Of a stretch of DNA of 64,000 bases, positions 1 through 12,870 are shown one piece after another. The DNA lies in NCBI GenBank assembly GCA_010909165.1, contig MU008163.1, positions 1,116,001-1,180,000 of the forward strand, given 5' to 3'. Source of the DNA: Anthoceros angustus (taxonomy: Eukaryota; Streptophyta; Anthocerotopsida; Anthocerotales; Anthocerotaceae). Under the pieces are notes generated by a model. That model worked only from the letters and a program-made list of their open reading frames with translations, made no database searches and had not been told where the DNA came from. Position numbers and translations under genes: made by a program. Numbering within the stretch: position 1 is the stretch's first letter; the number at the start of each line of letters is the position of its first letter.

Positions 1-1520
1 ATCGTTGCAGTTATCAGTTTGGAGTTTTGTTCCTTGGTTGCGTTCTGTGATTTGCATGTTGCTATGTGTCTGGTCCTTGCAAACATCTTTGATTCGAACT
101 CATGTTTGTGTGGTGTGTTTTTTGTTTCAGTGAAGTACTGGCTGGGAGACGCTCAGATGTATAAGACGTTTTCTCGACGTAAGAACATTGGTTCATTGCT
201 CATATGTCTGAGGTGTATGTCTCTGTGGTTTATTGTCCTACTTGTGTCGCATTGTTGTGTGACCTTTATTTTCCGCCCGGTTTGCTGCATTTTTGTTTTG
301 TGTCGCTTTCTTTCCCATGCATGTGTGTCGATGTTATTTTGCGTAAGTCGATGTTGTATGTTCTTTGTTGTTTACAACAAAACTAATTGAACTGTGACCG
401 ATGCTTGGACTAGAAACTACATAAGCTGATCGTTGTTTTTTCTAAGCTTGGTGTGTTATTAATTATCTTTTCCTTATCTGGTTGTGTGACTTTCATCAAG
501 TCTGAGTTCAATTTGTTTTATTGTTTTGGACTTGATTGTGTTTGGTTGTTTTTTTCAGGTGAATCATACATTTTCTTAGCGAGACTGAAATTTGGAACAA
601 GATCTGAGTCCGTCACTCGCCAACTGTGGTATGTTGCATGTCTATCAATCGTTTGTGTCTATGGCTCTCTGGCTGTGTCATGTTTGCAGGTCTTTTTGTG
701 GTCTATTGGTACATGTGTTTTGTTTGTGTTATATATCGCTTTCCGATGCCCATGTCCTTTTGATGTATGTTTTCGGCAATAAGAACATTGGTTTATTTGC
801 TCGGATGTCTTGATTGTGTATATGCATCTTTGTTTTATTGTCCTATAAGGTTGCATTGTTGTGTGACCTTTTTATTTCTTTTGTCTTTCTGCATTTTTGT
901 TTGTTTTGGCTCTTTTCTTGGCGGTTGTTTGTGTCATCGTTGCTACCTTCGATGTTGTATGTGTTCTTTGTTGTTTACAACCAAAACTAATTAGGTGTGT
1001 TCTGGACTAGCATAAGATGTTGTTGTTTTCTGGGCTTCGGTGTGTTATTAATTATCTTTTGCTTATCTGGTTGTGTGACTTTCTGTTAAGTCCTGTACAG
1101 GTTCAATTTGTTTTATTGTTTTGGACTTGATTGTGTTTGGTTGTTTTTTTCAGGTGAATCATACATTTTCTTAGCGGAAATTTGGAACAAGATCACGTCA
1201 AATCTCACTATTGTGGTATGTTGCATGTCTATCAATCGTTTGTGTCTATGGCTCTGGCCGTCATGTTTGCGTCTTTGTGGTCATTGGTATGTGTTATGTT
1301 TGTGTTATATGCTCGACCGCCTCCAGATGTCCTTGACGGTGTATGTTTGCATCCTGTCATTGTCTTATACACAGGCTTCTGCATTGTTGTGTGATATTTT
1401 TCTTTTGCTGCCTGTTTGCTGGATTTTTTGTGTTCGTGTGCGCTTTCCGCGGGTTGATTTGTCTGACTGTTGTTGCCCACTTTTGTGTCTGACTGTCTTT
1501 GTTTGTGTATGTTTGTTTTG
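1..1520. repeat. T-rich tandem repeat, about 600-bp period, about 2.5 copies
   Basis: The block starting 'aagaacattggtt' recurs at 181 and 781. 'gttgtgtgacttt' followed by 'ttgttttggacttgattgtg' recurs near 480-540 and 1070-1130, giving a period of about 590-600 bp. A third, more diverged partial copy follows at about 1310-1520 ('gcattgttgtgtga' at about 1381). Copies differ by substitutions and small indels. The short open frames here are rich in Cys, Phe and Val because of the T/G-rich composition, and I do not regard them as genes. Confidence 0.75.
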
Positions 1521-1609
1521 ATAAGGCCTCAAGGGCTTTTGAACGCATTTTTTCTTAATATTTGTTCAATTTGTACTAACTACTATGGGAACTCTTTTAT
1601 TTTGTAGGA

Positions 1610-4600
1610 CTTGAAATTCAAGTTTGAAGGCTGTGGCAACATCTTTACTCTGGTCTGTTGGGGAATGAAAAAAGTTTTTGCTGAATGGTTTGTATGCATG
1701 TTCTGCTGTTTTCGTTGTGTTTTCTTTGGGGCTTCTTTGCTTTCTTTGTTCACTTCACATCTCACTCGCCAGAAAGGTTTTTTTTTGTTTCAGGAAGGGT
1801 TTTGGTATTTGTTCTCTCTAACATGGACGTAGCTGATCTCTCTAACATAAAGCAAAGGGGATTTACAAGAATAACAATGTATAGATTTAAGGAGTGTTCT
1901 GTGTTACATCTCCCACTGTCCTTTTCTCTTAGATTGTCTTATAATCAACTGTCAGACCTTCCAGCAGGTTTTTATCTGGAATTCGCAAACACAATGTAAG
2001 TGTCAAGATTGTCACTTGCTTCTCTGTTTGTATACTATTTTTTTTTGAATGAATTTGACTTTTCTGTGTTCATTGCAGATGGCTCCCAAAAGAAAACCAA
2101 CTGGGCCTGCTGGACCGGGAAAGAAGCAAGGGTCCCTGGCCGAAGTCATGGCTAAGTCACACTAGACATGTGGTCACCGCCCTCCATCGCAACTCATCCA
2201 CCGCAGGATGATGGTAAAGTTGATGGTGTCTTGGTGCATGTGAAGGAACATATTTAGTTCCAAAAAAGCATTCCTAAACCGCCAAGGCACTTCTCATCCA
2301 AGAAGGATGCTCGACGTACCGAGTTTCAGTGTAAGAGGAGAAGGGTGGACACTGACTGGCATTGGTTGAAGGTCCTCTTGGAGATTACTAACTATGTCCC
2401 TTGTCGAGAGAGGGGTCCAGCTTGTGGGGAGAATGATTTCTTGATAACGACGATCCCATGGTTGTGATGCCAAAGCCTCTGAGTCTAGAGATTTGTGCGT
2501 GGTTGAACAGATGCTTTACAGTGGGCGCTTCCATGCTCTGTGGTTCCCCGACCGAGTCATCCCCCGATCAAGAAGTGCTCGATATGTTTGAGAGGCTAAA
2601 GTGTGGTCCCAAGATGACTTTGCCATGGGTATGGAGGAAATTGATGATGAAGAAATTTTCGAGAGCAGTGGATTTGACCTGGTCCCGTGAGGGAGGTGAA
2701 TGATGCTTTGAGTGGGGAGGATAGGTCCAAACGCGTAATAACCGTGTCAAGTCGCCTCGTGGCCTTTATGAAAGTGAGTGGGTGGATGGGATCATTGCTG
2801 AGGATATTCCTTACAAGGATCTAAATCTTATTCGATACCCTTTTTCCATCAAGTTCGAATCAAGGACAACAGGAGATTTTCTCCGTAAACGTAAGTAGTG
2901 ATGTTTTCTTACTTGTTGATTTTGATAGTTCGACTTCTCATGACCGATTGCCGATCTTCACTTGTGCAGTGATGTCTTTCTTTCGTGGGTTTAACCGAAT
3001 TTTAAGTGCATCCAACCAAAGCCGCTTGGTTCGATGTTCCATGATCAACATGTTTCATGGAATTTTCCATGGGTCCCTTGGTTGCCCATGAAAATCAAGA
3101 AGGACCTTGGGATTGTGTCATGTCGAAAAGAGGTGAAGTTGATTGATGATGATGAGCGACCGATTCTTTCACACGTAGATCATCAATGCTCATTTTGGGG
3201 CTAAAAGGTAATATTGTTGGTTTTGGGGTGCACTTTGATTGTTCATTTATGGTCTTAAACGAGCCCTTATGCTATTTTTTGTGTGTGCATATTTTGCATG
3301 ACCAGTTTGGAGTTCGAGGTGGTGAAGAGTTACATAACCCGCTCATTAGGGACTTCTCATTTGCATCGATTCAGGACCTTTTGTTCAAGAGGGTGTAGTC
3401 TTTTTGTTTCTGTTTGTTTGATGTTTTGATGTATCAGATTGAGCTCGCTTTCATTTGCGTATGAAGAACGCTTCAAAAATTACAAAGTGGATATGAAGAA
3501 CTACCAGAGTGCATTTTCCAAAAGGTCAAGATCTACGAAAAGGACGTTATCGAAACTTTAAAGTCATATTGATCACTCTCCCAAGTGGTCTCGAAACGAC
3601 AAGAATTTGTCAATTCAGGGTTTCTTCAATTCAACCATTGATAACCCAAGATCAATGTAAGTTTTTGGTTTATTTTGAGTTTTGTGGTTTGTATTTACTA
3701 ACTGCTTGTTTTTTGTTCTAGGCTTGGTATGCAAAACTTCGTGTTTCAAAAGGAATGCTGTCAAGATTTATGAAGACCATGGTCAAGCAGGGCTATACTA
3801 CACCAATAAAGAGCTGCCGTGTAACGATGATTACACGCTTGACGATGGCTCGTGCCTCGATGCCGGGAGAAGTGTGACCGCCATAAACGGATGCTGGATT
3901 TTCAAGGTAATATGTTGTGAAAGCTTGTGACATTTGAGTCTTTGTATGTTCCTTCTCGTTTCATATGCGATATGACCGGGTCAAGCAAAAGCAAACCGCA
4001 AGAGTTCTTGTTCGTGAACGCAGATCTTATCGGAGCTTTTAAATGAAGAACTCAATCGGATGCGTGATGATTTAAGGGTGTTCTTCCGTCAATGGTTGAA
4101 TGTAACTCAAATAGTATTTTCGAGTCACCAAGATCGGCCTTGCAAGTGCAACACGTTAGTAATGTAAGTGTTGAGATTTGTATCAAGTATGTAGGGATTG
4201 TGTGTCAAAATCTGTCCCGACGATTTGTCGTCTTTCCTCGTGGCCACCGTTATTCATCATGAAAGGCACGAACAATGTTGACCGAATCGAGTTTTTCGCA
4301 CCATGTGGTCCACCGTGTCTTGAAGTTCGTGTTGGTATTGTGTTGCTTTGTTGTAGTCCGCCATGTTAGTTTTTTTAATCATACGGTTCTTGTTTTTATT
4401 GTGCACCTCAAAGCTGCCAAGGCATCCAGATGGATACTAGCATCAACGACGGTGTTCTAGAAATTCCATATGTTGACAAGGTTGATTCTTTTTGTTGTTT
4501 TCATTCATTTTGGAGTTTCGATTGTGTTCTTCGTTGTGAATCCGACTAGTTTAAGTGCCATCCTCATTTCAACATTGATACACCGAGGGAAGTGGATGGC

Positions 4601-5330
4601 CCTCCCTTGGAGGGCATTGTGAGTGAGTGTGATCACCATCCGGGTTAACCAGACAAAATGTGGTGGTAGCACCTCGATATATTGCACGGATCGCAAATGG
4701 AAATGGAAGTGGCTTTGAGCACGGCTTGCCGAGATCTCCGAGAACGGGAATTGGAGAATGACAAATTAAAACAGAAATGGAGTTTCAGGCAAAAGGATTT
4801 GGAGGCACTTATAGAGACAGAAAAAGCTTGAATTACGAGTCTCTAAGCAAGAGAGAAAGCCCTTGAGATTCGAGGCGGAGAAATGCGAGAGGAGACAAGA
4901 GCATATTAAGCATCAAGAGAATCAAGCAGCAGCAGAAGAGCAGCAAGAGGTTCGGAGATTAGGGAAAGACAGAGCGTAAGGATGTGCCTCGAGATATTTC
5001 AATCGCTATCTCGAAAATCCGGGATTTGTAAGCTTTATGCTTTTATTAATCTTTACTAGATTGAAAATTAATGGTTGTGTTGTTTTAGGTTGTGACCTGA
5101 AGATGGTCAATGCCCAAGTCCTCGCCTTCATCAATTGGTTGCCAATTATGATAATGCTGCAAGTACCAATGCCAAGTGGTCGTGAAAATTACATTTTCAA
5201 TCAGATAATTGTAGAAATTTCCCAAAATAAGGTGAGTATCAATGTTTTTTATTTTAGTGTTTACTAGTATCAGCGTAATTACGGTTTGGTGCTAATTTTG
5301 GTTTTGTTTGTAGGTTTCTTGTTGAAGTAG
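1610..5330 (+). pseudogene. Decayed multi-exon gene or transposon gene, unknown family, with a coiled-coil exon
   Basis: No intact frame exists, but gene-like pieces do. An intron-like stretch with a 'gtaagtgtc' donor and 'cattgcag' acceptor (about 1997-2079) is followed by an ATG and a Lys/Pro-rich start (MAPKRKPTGPAGPGKKQG) that stops within 30 codons. Further readable pieces lie at 2270-2460 (RRVDTDWHWLKVLLEITNY) and 2458-2700. A Glu/Arg/Lys-rich piece at 4700-4980 looks like a coiled coil (RELENDKLKQKW). Several exon-like ends carry gt/ag signals. Stops and frameshifts interrupt every piece. I do not recognise the family. A non-transposase gene of a DNA transposon, or a gag-like gene, would fit equally well. 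Confidence 0.35.
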
Positions 5331-5879
5331 TTCACTCTATACTTATTTACTCTTCATTAGTTGAGTATTTCATAATTCGATATACAGAAACTCGCAAAGA
5401 AAAGGGTTCTTTGTTGGTTTTTTGTATATCCCGGATCCGCATGAATATTATTTAATGTAAAATGTTTTTGTCGATTAGCGATTTTGGTGGGATTTCTAGA
5501 ATGAGCTTCTACTAGACGCACTGGTATTCACTTGGTCGCCATGTTTTCTACCTAGTGCCTGCTTTTCCACCTTGATGGTAGATCATATCCACCCACTTGG
5601 CATGTTTTCTACTATAGTAATGAATTTTACTATACTGGTAAAATAATGGCCAAAAGGCCGATTCTCTCTAAAAATTCACCCGCACTTCCCGAAAAAACTA
5701 ATCCGGGCCACGAGGCCCTGCACAGGCCGCGACTCTTTTACGCCACGGTGGAGTGTGACACCATCAAACCCATTCACGTTATAATGGCAAGTATGCCGTT
5801 ATTATTTTATAACACCAATATCACGAGATCTTGCTACGTGATATGGTGCGTTAAAAGCCATATGTTTGTAGTAGTGATT
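5331..5879. other. Intergenic, no supported feature
   Basis: AT-rich spacer between the decayed gene and the LINE. I see no supported gene or RNA. The short frame at 5646-5891 has no recognisable motif. Confidence 0.5.
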
Positions 5880-7971
5880 CATCCTCGATAAAGAAACGGG
5901 CCAAAGCACGATGAGCCCATCCCTTGGTAGCGGAGGAGGCGAGGAGGTCCGTTAAATTTAGGACCAAAATAGTGATACCTAGATAAGTATAGGATCGAAC
6001 CATCTCCACCTCACCATCATAATAAAATTTGCAATCACCCTTGTAATCCCGAGTGTTGAACCGCATAATCTTGGTCTTGCAGATTGACAAAGAGACCCTT
6101 GGTTTTGCAAAAAGGGATAAAACATCCAGCTGCCTTCTCCGGGAATGAGGTAAAAGAACAATATCATCCGTGACATAGGAGGATAGGAATATTTTCCAAA
6201 TAGCCGAGCACCGTGGTCGCCAGATCAAGAAGCCATTCTCAAGCTCATCAATATACAACCCAAAGAGATTTGGGGACAAAGGGTCGCTGAACGCCAAGTT
6301 GATAGGATCCGTGGAAGACAAACCACGGGAGTCTTGATTCGAGCAAAGACCCTTTTGTAGAGAAGGGTAGCAAAGATGCCACAAATGAGGAGGCATCTTA
6401 AGAGATTGAAGTCTCACAAACAACTTATCCCAAGGCACGAGTTGAAAGCACGCTTAAAGTCAACAAAACAAAGAGACGTGCTTCTTCGATGTCGAGCCCC
6501 TTCAACAATAGCCCGAGGGTAAAAGATGATCCAAAGTATTCGACGAAACCGCTTGGCCCCCGAGCACGCACCTTAGCCTCCTCACTGTGGACGTAGTCAA
6601 GATCTCCAAACAAGAGCTAAAGATCTTAGCATAGATAGACTCACGGTGATAAATCGGTAATTAGAAGGGAGATAAGGGTCGCCACTTGAGAATGGAGTGG
6701 ATATCATTCTCACACCAAGGATCGGAAACCGAAAGACAAAGCATCATTAAATGAGAGGCAAGATGCGAGGAGAAGGAGGTAGAGTCAAACCGGAATAAAT
6801 CCCTGTGGATACCATTAGGGTGAGTCGACTACCTCGAAGCTCCGGACAGCACGGCAACTAGATTGGCGGAAAACCCGAGACCGTGGATCGAGGAAGTGGA
6901 AGGCGAGGGATGTGGTAAAGACTATGAACATAGGAGAGGAGTTCAGAGTGGCTTTGAGAAGAATGGGTGAGCGGGTGGAATTCCTTCCAAAAGGCGAGCC
7001 ACCGGGACGCTCAAGCAGAGATAAGACGGTGTGTTCTTGGATGAATTGGGACTTTTCATGGAGATGAAGGCTTTGTAAGGCTTGACAAAGGGCTTTGTAA
7101 AGAGCGGAATGGGATCCGGGAGGAGATTAAGGCGAAAGTGAGATGCAATTGAGAGCGCATGCGCTACAATCCGTGATCAAACCAGTGGATGGCGGGGTTG
7201 GTTTGCACGGGAGGATGGCAAAATTTGAAAGGAAAAGTGGAGCGGCAGAGGTTAGAACAAATAGAGGCAAGTGGCAACAAGCAAGAAAAGGGAGGGGGGG
7301 AATGGAAGCAAGGAGGAGCGGAGCAAGCTGGAAAATTGGGGTACAAGGTCTTGTGGAAAGGTGAATCTGGGAGAGACAAGGGAGGGAGGGGATCCCGAGG
7401 GGCGGAGGAACAAAGATCAAAACAATCGAAGATGGTCGACTCCAAACATGTGGAGTCCAGAGTCCGAGCCTAGAAATACGCGAGAAGGCCGACGTCACCA
7501 ATAACATAATCCAACTCGCTAGAAGAGGAACCATCTCAAGAAAGAATTACGCTACCGTCCACCAACGGGAGTCCGTTGAAAATGACCATGTTGTGGGATT
7601 CAAGAAGACGTAAAGGGCAACACCATAGGAATTTAGTGGATGGGTGTCGAGGAAGACCGATCGAGCCCGAGGTCGTGATCCACCGAGAAATTTTGTCGAA
7701 ATCCAAGGAATCATAGATAGCCCTTGTTGACAACCGTCCAAGCGCTTGAAGTCCCCAACGAGAAGAATATCAAGAATAGGGGAAAACTGAGATGGACTCA
7801 GAGAGATCCGCATATGGATTACCGCCCTGAGCATATTTGGAGGACCTTGGAGGGAAGTAACTGACGCCAACATATAAGTCACAGTGAGAAGAGAAAAGAG
7901 CAGCACTGAACCTGTGAGGACAGAGCTCGTCGTGACGAATAAGGGAGATAAAAGGAGTCAAGGACTCCCAA
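5880..7971 (-). mobile_element. LINE (non-LTR retrotransposon), 5'-truncated and decayed
   Basis: Read on the minus strand, the piece nearest 7970-7550 matches the apurinic-type endonuclease domain of plant LINEs (VGDF at the usual GDFN position, then LLESHNMVIFNGLP). The 7530-7130 piece ends the endonuclease. The 6438-5880 piece is reverse transcriptase: SPNLFGLYIDELE, then YVTDDIVLLP replacing the usual YADDIVLL, and CKTKIMRFN. The catalytic motif carries an extra residue, and frameshifts and stops separate the blocks, so it is inactive. At its 5' end it abuts a reversed copia primer-binding site (7972-7983), so it either inserted into, or was rearranged with, copia sequence. Confidence 0.7.
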
Positions 7972-8135
7972 GCTCTGATACCAGTTGAAGGATCGTGTGG
8001 TCCGTGTATTTTGCCGTTGACTATTCCACTCGAGTATTCTACCGAATATTTCGAGAATTTTTCTCGCCACCGCCGGCTGCTCGCACCTTTAACTCAGACC
8101 GCCGCACTGCCCGCCTCCGGCCACGTTAGCCACTG
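7972..8135 (-). mobile_element. Inverted copia fragment: LTR end, primer-binding site and leader end
   Basis: On the minus strand, 7983-7972 reads TGGTATCAGAGC, the initiator-Met-tRNA primer-binding site. It is preceded by an LTR terminus (cacgatccttcaac, down to about 7984). Further upstream (about 8003-8130) is a reversed copy of the leader end that lies just before gag in copies A and B: compare 'gtggaatagtcaacg' near 8990 and 'gtggaatagtcagcgg' near 14165. The order (leader end before LTR end) is not normal, so this is a rearranged fragment. Confidence 0.6.
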
Positions 8136-8339
8136 GGCCATCACGCGACGGCCACCGCTGGCGCTCATGCCACCATACAAAGACGGGCTTGCTACCACAA
8201 GAATACCCTCCAATAGGGCTCATCTCAATGTGAGAGAGTTACACTTGCCTCCTCTCTCCTCTTGTTTCCACCATCATGTGCTGCCACACGATCCTTCAAC
8301 CGCATCGAGCTAGAATTTGGCTGTGTTGTGATGCTTAGA

Positions 8340-8945
8340 ATTTTCTAGCCGCAGGGCAGCCTGGAATTGAAGGGTGATCCAGATCGCGGCGAGCGCGAGG
8401 GCTCACGCCGCAGAGGCCGTGAGCGGGGCGAGCGCGAGCCCGCGAGCCGCGTGCCGCGAGGCCGCCGCTGGCACGGTGGAGGCCGTGGCGCGCGGGCCGG
8501 CGCGCACGGAGGCCGCGACAGCGCCGCGGCGAGCGGCGCTGGGCGCCGCCTGACGCAGGAGTGGCGCGCGCTGAGCGCGGGCAGGCCGCACGGGGGACGC
8601 GGCGCGGCGAGCGCGAGCGGCCGCGCGCCGCCCGCGGCGCGCGGCGTGCCATGCGCGAGCCGCGGGCGCCGCGCGGGCGCCGCTGGCGATGCGGGCGCCG
8701 GCGCGGCGCGCGCCCGCGGGCGTGGGCGCAGTGGCGGGGCGCTGCGCGCGCGCGGGCGTGGCGCGAGCGCGGCGCTGGCCGCGCGAAGCCGTGAGCGCGG
8801 GCGCGCCGGCGGGTGCGCGAGCCGCGGGCGCTGCCGGCGCAGGCTGGGTTGGCGCGGCGGTGGTTGGCGAGGGCGCCGGTGGCCGGCGCGGTGGCTGGGC
8901 AGGCGCGCGGGCGCGCGGGTGCGGCAGACAGAAAGGGTGCCGAAC
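8340..8945. repeat. Extremely GC-rich leader of copia copy A
   Basis: About 600 bp of almost pure G+C, rich in gcgcg, gccgcg and gcgagc runs, lying between the LTR remnant and gag. All frames on both strands stay open over long stretches and give Ala/Arg/Gly/Pro-rich text, as expected from composition alone. A homologous but diverged block sits at the same place in copy B (13,520-14,120). Both start after 'agatcgcggcg' and end before 'gtggaatagtca', so the block belongs to the element and is not a CpG island of a host gene. Confidence 0.7.
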
Positions 8946-11900
8946 GCGTGGTGAGCGTAAAATTAAATATTTGGTGGAATACTCAGTGGAATAGTCAACG
9001 CAAAATACACCGCGGATCGCTTTCTTCTTTGACTTTTCCGACAAGCGAGTTGAGTGTTTTATCAGTATCGATTTTTGAGTCATGATGTCTTCATCATCGA
9101 AAACGTCATGTTCAATATCGAGAAGTTAGATGGTACTAACTTCCCGCTCGGAAAGAACAAGTGTATAATGTTCTAGTGCGTAAAAGCGATCAAGCCCATA
9201 AAGTTGTTAGGCCAAACCGATAGTATGACTGGATGAGTGGCGTGGACTGGATGAGCTTGCTAGATCTACTATCATGCTAACATTGTCAAAAGGTACTTCA
9301 ATGTGAAAGATAAGACCACGAGTTACGATGTGGCGGTTGTGTGACTGTATGAGAAGCAAAGTGCGGCTTCTCGTGTATTGGTTGAAACAATTGGTGGACT
9401 TGAAGATGAAGGAAGGGACGAGGATGTCCGATCATCCGAATGATTTCAATACCATTTTCAGCCGACTCTCATCTCAAGGTATCACGCCCCATTCCGTGAG
9501 AGCTATGTTTCTGGTCACATTACGGAGAGTTGGGACACCTTTCATGCCTCGAGTAATTCCGCCTCGCTAGTGGTCTTACCATTGTAAATGTAGAAGGTAG
9601 CCTGTTAACGAGGAGGTGAGCAGGAAAAACATGGAACCTTCCAAAGGTTCCGGTGCCCTCATAGTGAGAGGGAGGTCCACTGCGAAGGGAAGCAACGACG
9701 TGTTTCTCGTAGCAAATCTCGTAGTCGTAACAAGAATGTGGAGTGTCACTATTGTCACAAAGGGGTCACTTCAAAGAGAGTGCGAGAAGTTCAAAAGGAC
9801 CAAGGAAAAGAAGAAGGGACGACAAGAAGGCGACTTCAGTTGGAAGAGTTAAACGTTGAGGACGGAGATGTCCTTATCTCTTCTTACTTGAATGCCAATT
9901 AACTGTACCGTGGATAGTCATTTATTCGCAATTGGATAATTGACTGCATCTTTCCATGTTACTCCTCATAGAGAGTGGTTTAACGATGATGCTACAAGGA
10001 AAAGGATGCGTTAGAAAATAACTATGCATGCGATCGCAGCGTGATGTGCAACTCAAGTTTGACAACGGATTCTTCAAAAGCATGTTGGTTGACAGTTTAG
10101 GCTGATGAGATGATCAGAGACAAAGGTTTTGTGTTTGGGATCACCAAGATCTCAAAGATCTCTGTTGGTGGATCAAGGTTTGGCACTTCTCAGCATGTTC
10201 AAGGAATGAAGTCTATTATTACATATGTCTCGGAATGATCTGTTATTTCAACTTCTCGATCTTGTGCTTATATGGGAAGCATAAAATCATCACATCGAAC
10301 ACGAGGTAAAAGTAGAGTAAACCTCTTGAGTTGGTTGATGTATGTGGACCTATGCCCATCGCATCATTAGCCTCCTATTTTGTCACTTTCATAGATGATT
10401 TCTCACGCAAGGTGTGGGTTTATCCTTTGAGGAAAAAGGATGAAGTTCGACGGTGTTTAAATTTGTCACCCTTGTAGAGAATCACACCGATTGAAGTGTC
10501 TAAGGAGATAATGGTGGAGAGTATGTGAAAGCTTTCCATTCTGATTCCAAGGGAATCAAAAGAGAATTGATCAGATACTCCTCCACAAAATGGTGTGGCC
10601 GGATGAAGAACCATTCGTGAGAGGATGCGTAGTTTGTTGTCAAACTCGGATTGCCTAATGGGTTTTGGGCGATTCATCGTTCATCTTATTAACGATCTCC
10701 TAATAGTTGATGAGCGGTTCCAGAGGAGCTATGGTGCGGAAAGAAACCATCCTACAAGCATGAGTGTTTGGTCATGAGGCATCGCCATGTTCCAAAAGAG
10801 TTTCGGGACAAGTTGGCACCTAAGTCCAAGAAATGTATTTTTCTTGGCTATGGTGATTCGTGAGATGGGATACCGCTGGGATCCAAGGCTAGAAAGGTTG
10901 TTCGACTAACGACGTGTTCTTCAATGAGAACAAGATGCTGGAAGCCTACTCCGTGGAGGTGCGAAGGGTGATCTTCCAAGAAGATGGACATGATCATCAT
11001 GGGCGTTGATAACGGTAATGTGCGAGCACATTCCTCCACAGATGAACCAAGAGTCGAACAAGCACCTATAGAGGTGCTGTGCTTCGAGGTCGCAGATTAC
11101 ACGACCTCCGGCGTGATCCATCTGGATTATGTTATGCCGACAGATTGGGGAACCCTCTTCTTACAAAGAGGCCATGTCAACGAGTAACAAAGAGAAGTGG
11201 GAGAAGGCCATGCATAAAATGAATTACGCATAAGAACCAAACTTGGGAGTTGGTTGTTGCCTAAGGATAAGAAGGCACTACTGCAAATGGGTGTACAAGA
11301 TGAAGGTCATACTTGATGGCAAACCAAAGTACAAGGCACGATTGGTTGCTAAGGGTTTCAAGCAACAAGCATTGACTTTGATGAGATTTTCTCACCGAGT
11401 CAAAATGACAACTTTGCGATGTGTTCTTGCTTTGGTTGCTGTGAATGATATGGAACTTATGATGGATGTCAAGACGGCATTCTTGCATGGTGACCTTCAA
11501 GAGGACGTCTACATGCAAAGAAAGAAGGTTTTGTTGAGAAGGGCAAAGAGCATCTGTGCGGTTGAGGAAGAGCCTTTATGGTTTGAAACAGCACCCGAGA
11601 GTGGTATCACAAGTTCCACTCATTTATGCTTTCTCAAGGCTACAAACGTAGCGATGAGGATCATTGCCTCTATACGAAGCTAAGGATCAAAGCTTGCTCA
11701 TTTTGATCCTCTATGTGGATGATATGCTAATTCGAACAAGATCGATGAGATTTCGTTGAAGTCAAAGTTGAATGCTCACTTTGAAATGACAGACTTGGGA
11801 GAGGCGAGCCATATACTTGGCATGCGATTCGTGGAATGCATATAAGCGCTTTATTTGTCTCAGAATACATTAACAGTGCTTCAACGTTTCAACATGGAGG

Positions 11901-12624
11901 GGGAAGCCATTGGGTACTCCATTGCCTCCATATGTGAAACTTTCAAGCGCGGATTGCCCAAGCTCCGAGGAGGACAAAGTGAAATGGAGAAGGTCCCATA
12001 CTCATCACCGTAGGGAGTTTGATGTATGCAATGATTGCTACACATTGCCTTTGCGTGGAGTGGTTAGCGTGTTATGTCAAACCGCAAGAAGCATTGGGAG
12101 GCGATAAAAGGAGTTATGAGGTATCCGAATGGTACAAAAGCTTTGTGCATATGTTTTGGTAGTGAAGATGCATGTGGGGTACATGAGGATATGGACAAAA
12201 GGAGGTCCACATCGTTATGTCTTCATGTGCACCGGAGGGGCGCCTCATGGCGATCTCTGCGATCGTGCATTACGCTATCTACCACAGAGGCCGAGTATGT
12301 TGCGAATCGAGGCTTGCAAGGAAGCCATATGGCTTGCCTGCTTAGTGGGAGACTTGGGGATCAAGGTTGAGTCCGGTTGCATTGTGATAGCAGTGCTATC
12401 CAATTGGCAAAGAATCCGGTTTCATGCGAAGACTAAACATGTGGATGTGAAGTATCACTTCATTCGAGAGGTGTTGATGACAAGAGGGTACAACTTGTCA
12501 AGGTTCACACCAACTCGCAGATATTCTTACCAAGGGACTCTCTAGCAATTTGCACAAGCTGGACATCGATGGGCATGAGATAGTCCATTCTCCACGAAGG
12601 TAAATTGGCCTTTAAGTGGGAGGT

Positions 12625-12870
12625 TGTAAGGGTATTAAAGTTCAATGTACTTAGACTAATACACTTAGTCTAAGTTAGGTGTCGATTAAGTATCATTAGT
12701 TTAGTGAAGCTAATCACTAGGAAGCTTCTTGTGCTCCTTCCTAGGGGCTTCTTGTGGAGCTTCCTAGGGAGCCTATTGGAGGTATAAATACCCTCCAAGC
12801 CTCATCTCAATGTGAGAGAGTTACACTTGCCTCCTCCTCTCCTCTTTCCACCATGGCTCATGATCCTTTG
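12625..12870 (+). repeat. 3' LTR of copia copy A
   Basis: Starts TGTAAGGGTATTAAAG after the purine tract 'gtgggaggt'. It contains the 'ctaatacacttagtctaag' inverted motif, repeats of 'gcttcctaggg', the probable TATA box 'tataaatacc' (about 12,783), a CT-rich tract and the terminal 'gatcctttgaa', a degraded form of the family end 'gatccttca'. Confidence 0.8.

Larger units (their letters stand above)
8201..12870 (+). mobile_element. Ty1/copia LTR retrotransposon, copy A, decayed
   Basis: A partial 5' LTR (about 8201-8298) is followed by a GC-rich leader (8340-8940), then gag, integrase, reverse transcriptase, RNase H, a purine tract (gtgggagg, about 12615) and a 3' LTR (12625-12870). This pol order (integrase before reverse transcriptase) defines copia. 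Visible pieces: gag start after 9080 (KLDGTNFP); CCHC knuckle at about 9735-9810 (CHYCHK..H..ECEKFKR); integrase at about 10360-10850; RT at about 11280-11740 (FLHGDLQEDVYM, YVDDM); RNase H at about 12130-12480. Every domain is interrupted by small indels. Many of these fall at CAG/CTG sites (see findings), so part of the decay may be sequence error. Confidence 0.85.

Noticed and set aside
8335-9083. Long Ala/Arg/Gly-rich open frames on both strands of the GC-rich block (also 13,343-14,257)
   Set aside because: G+C-only text contains almost no stop codons, so all frames stay open. The blocks are copia leaders, with no domain and no conservation between the two copies at protein level.
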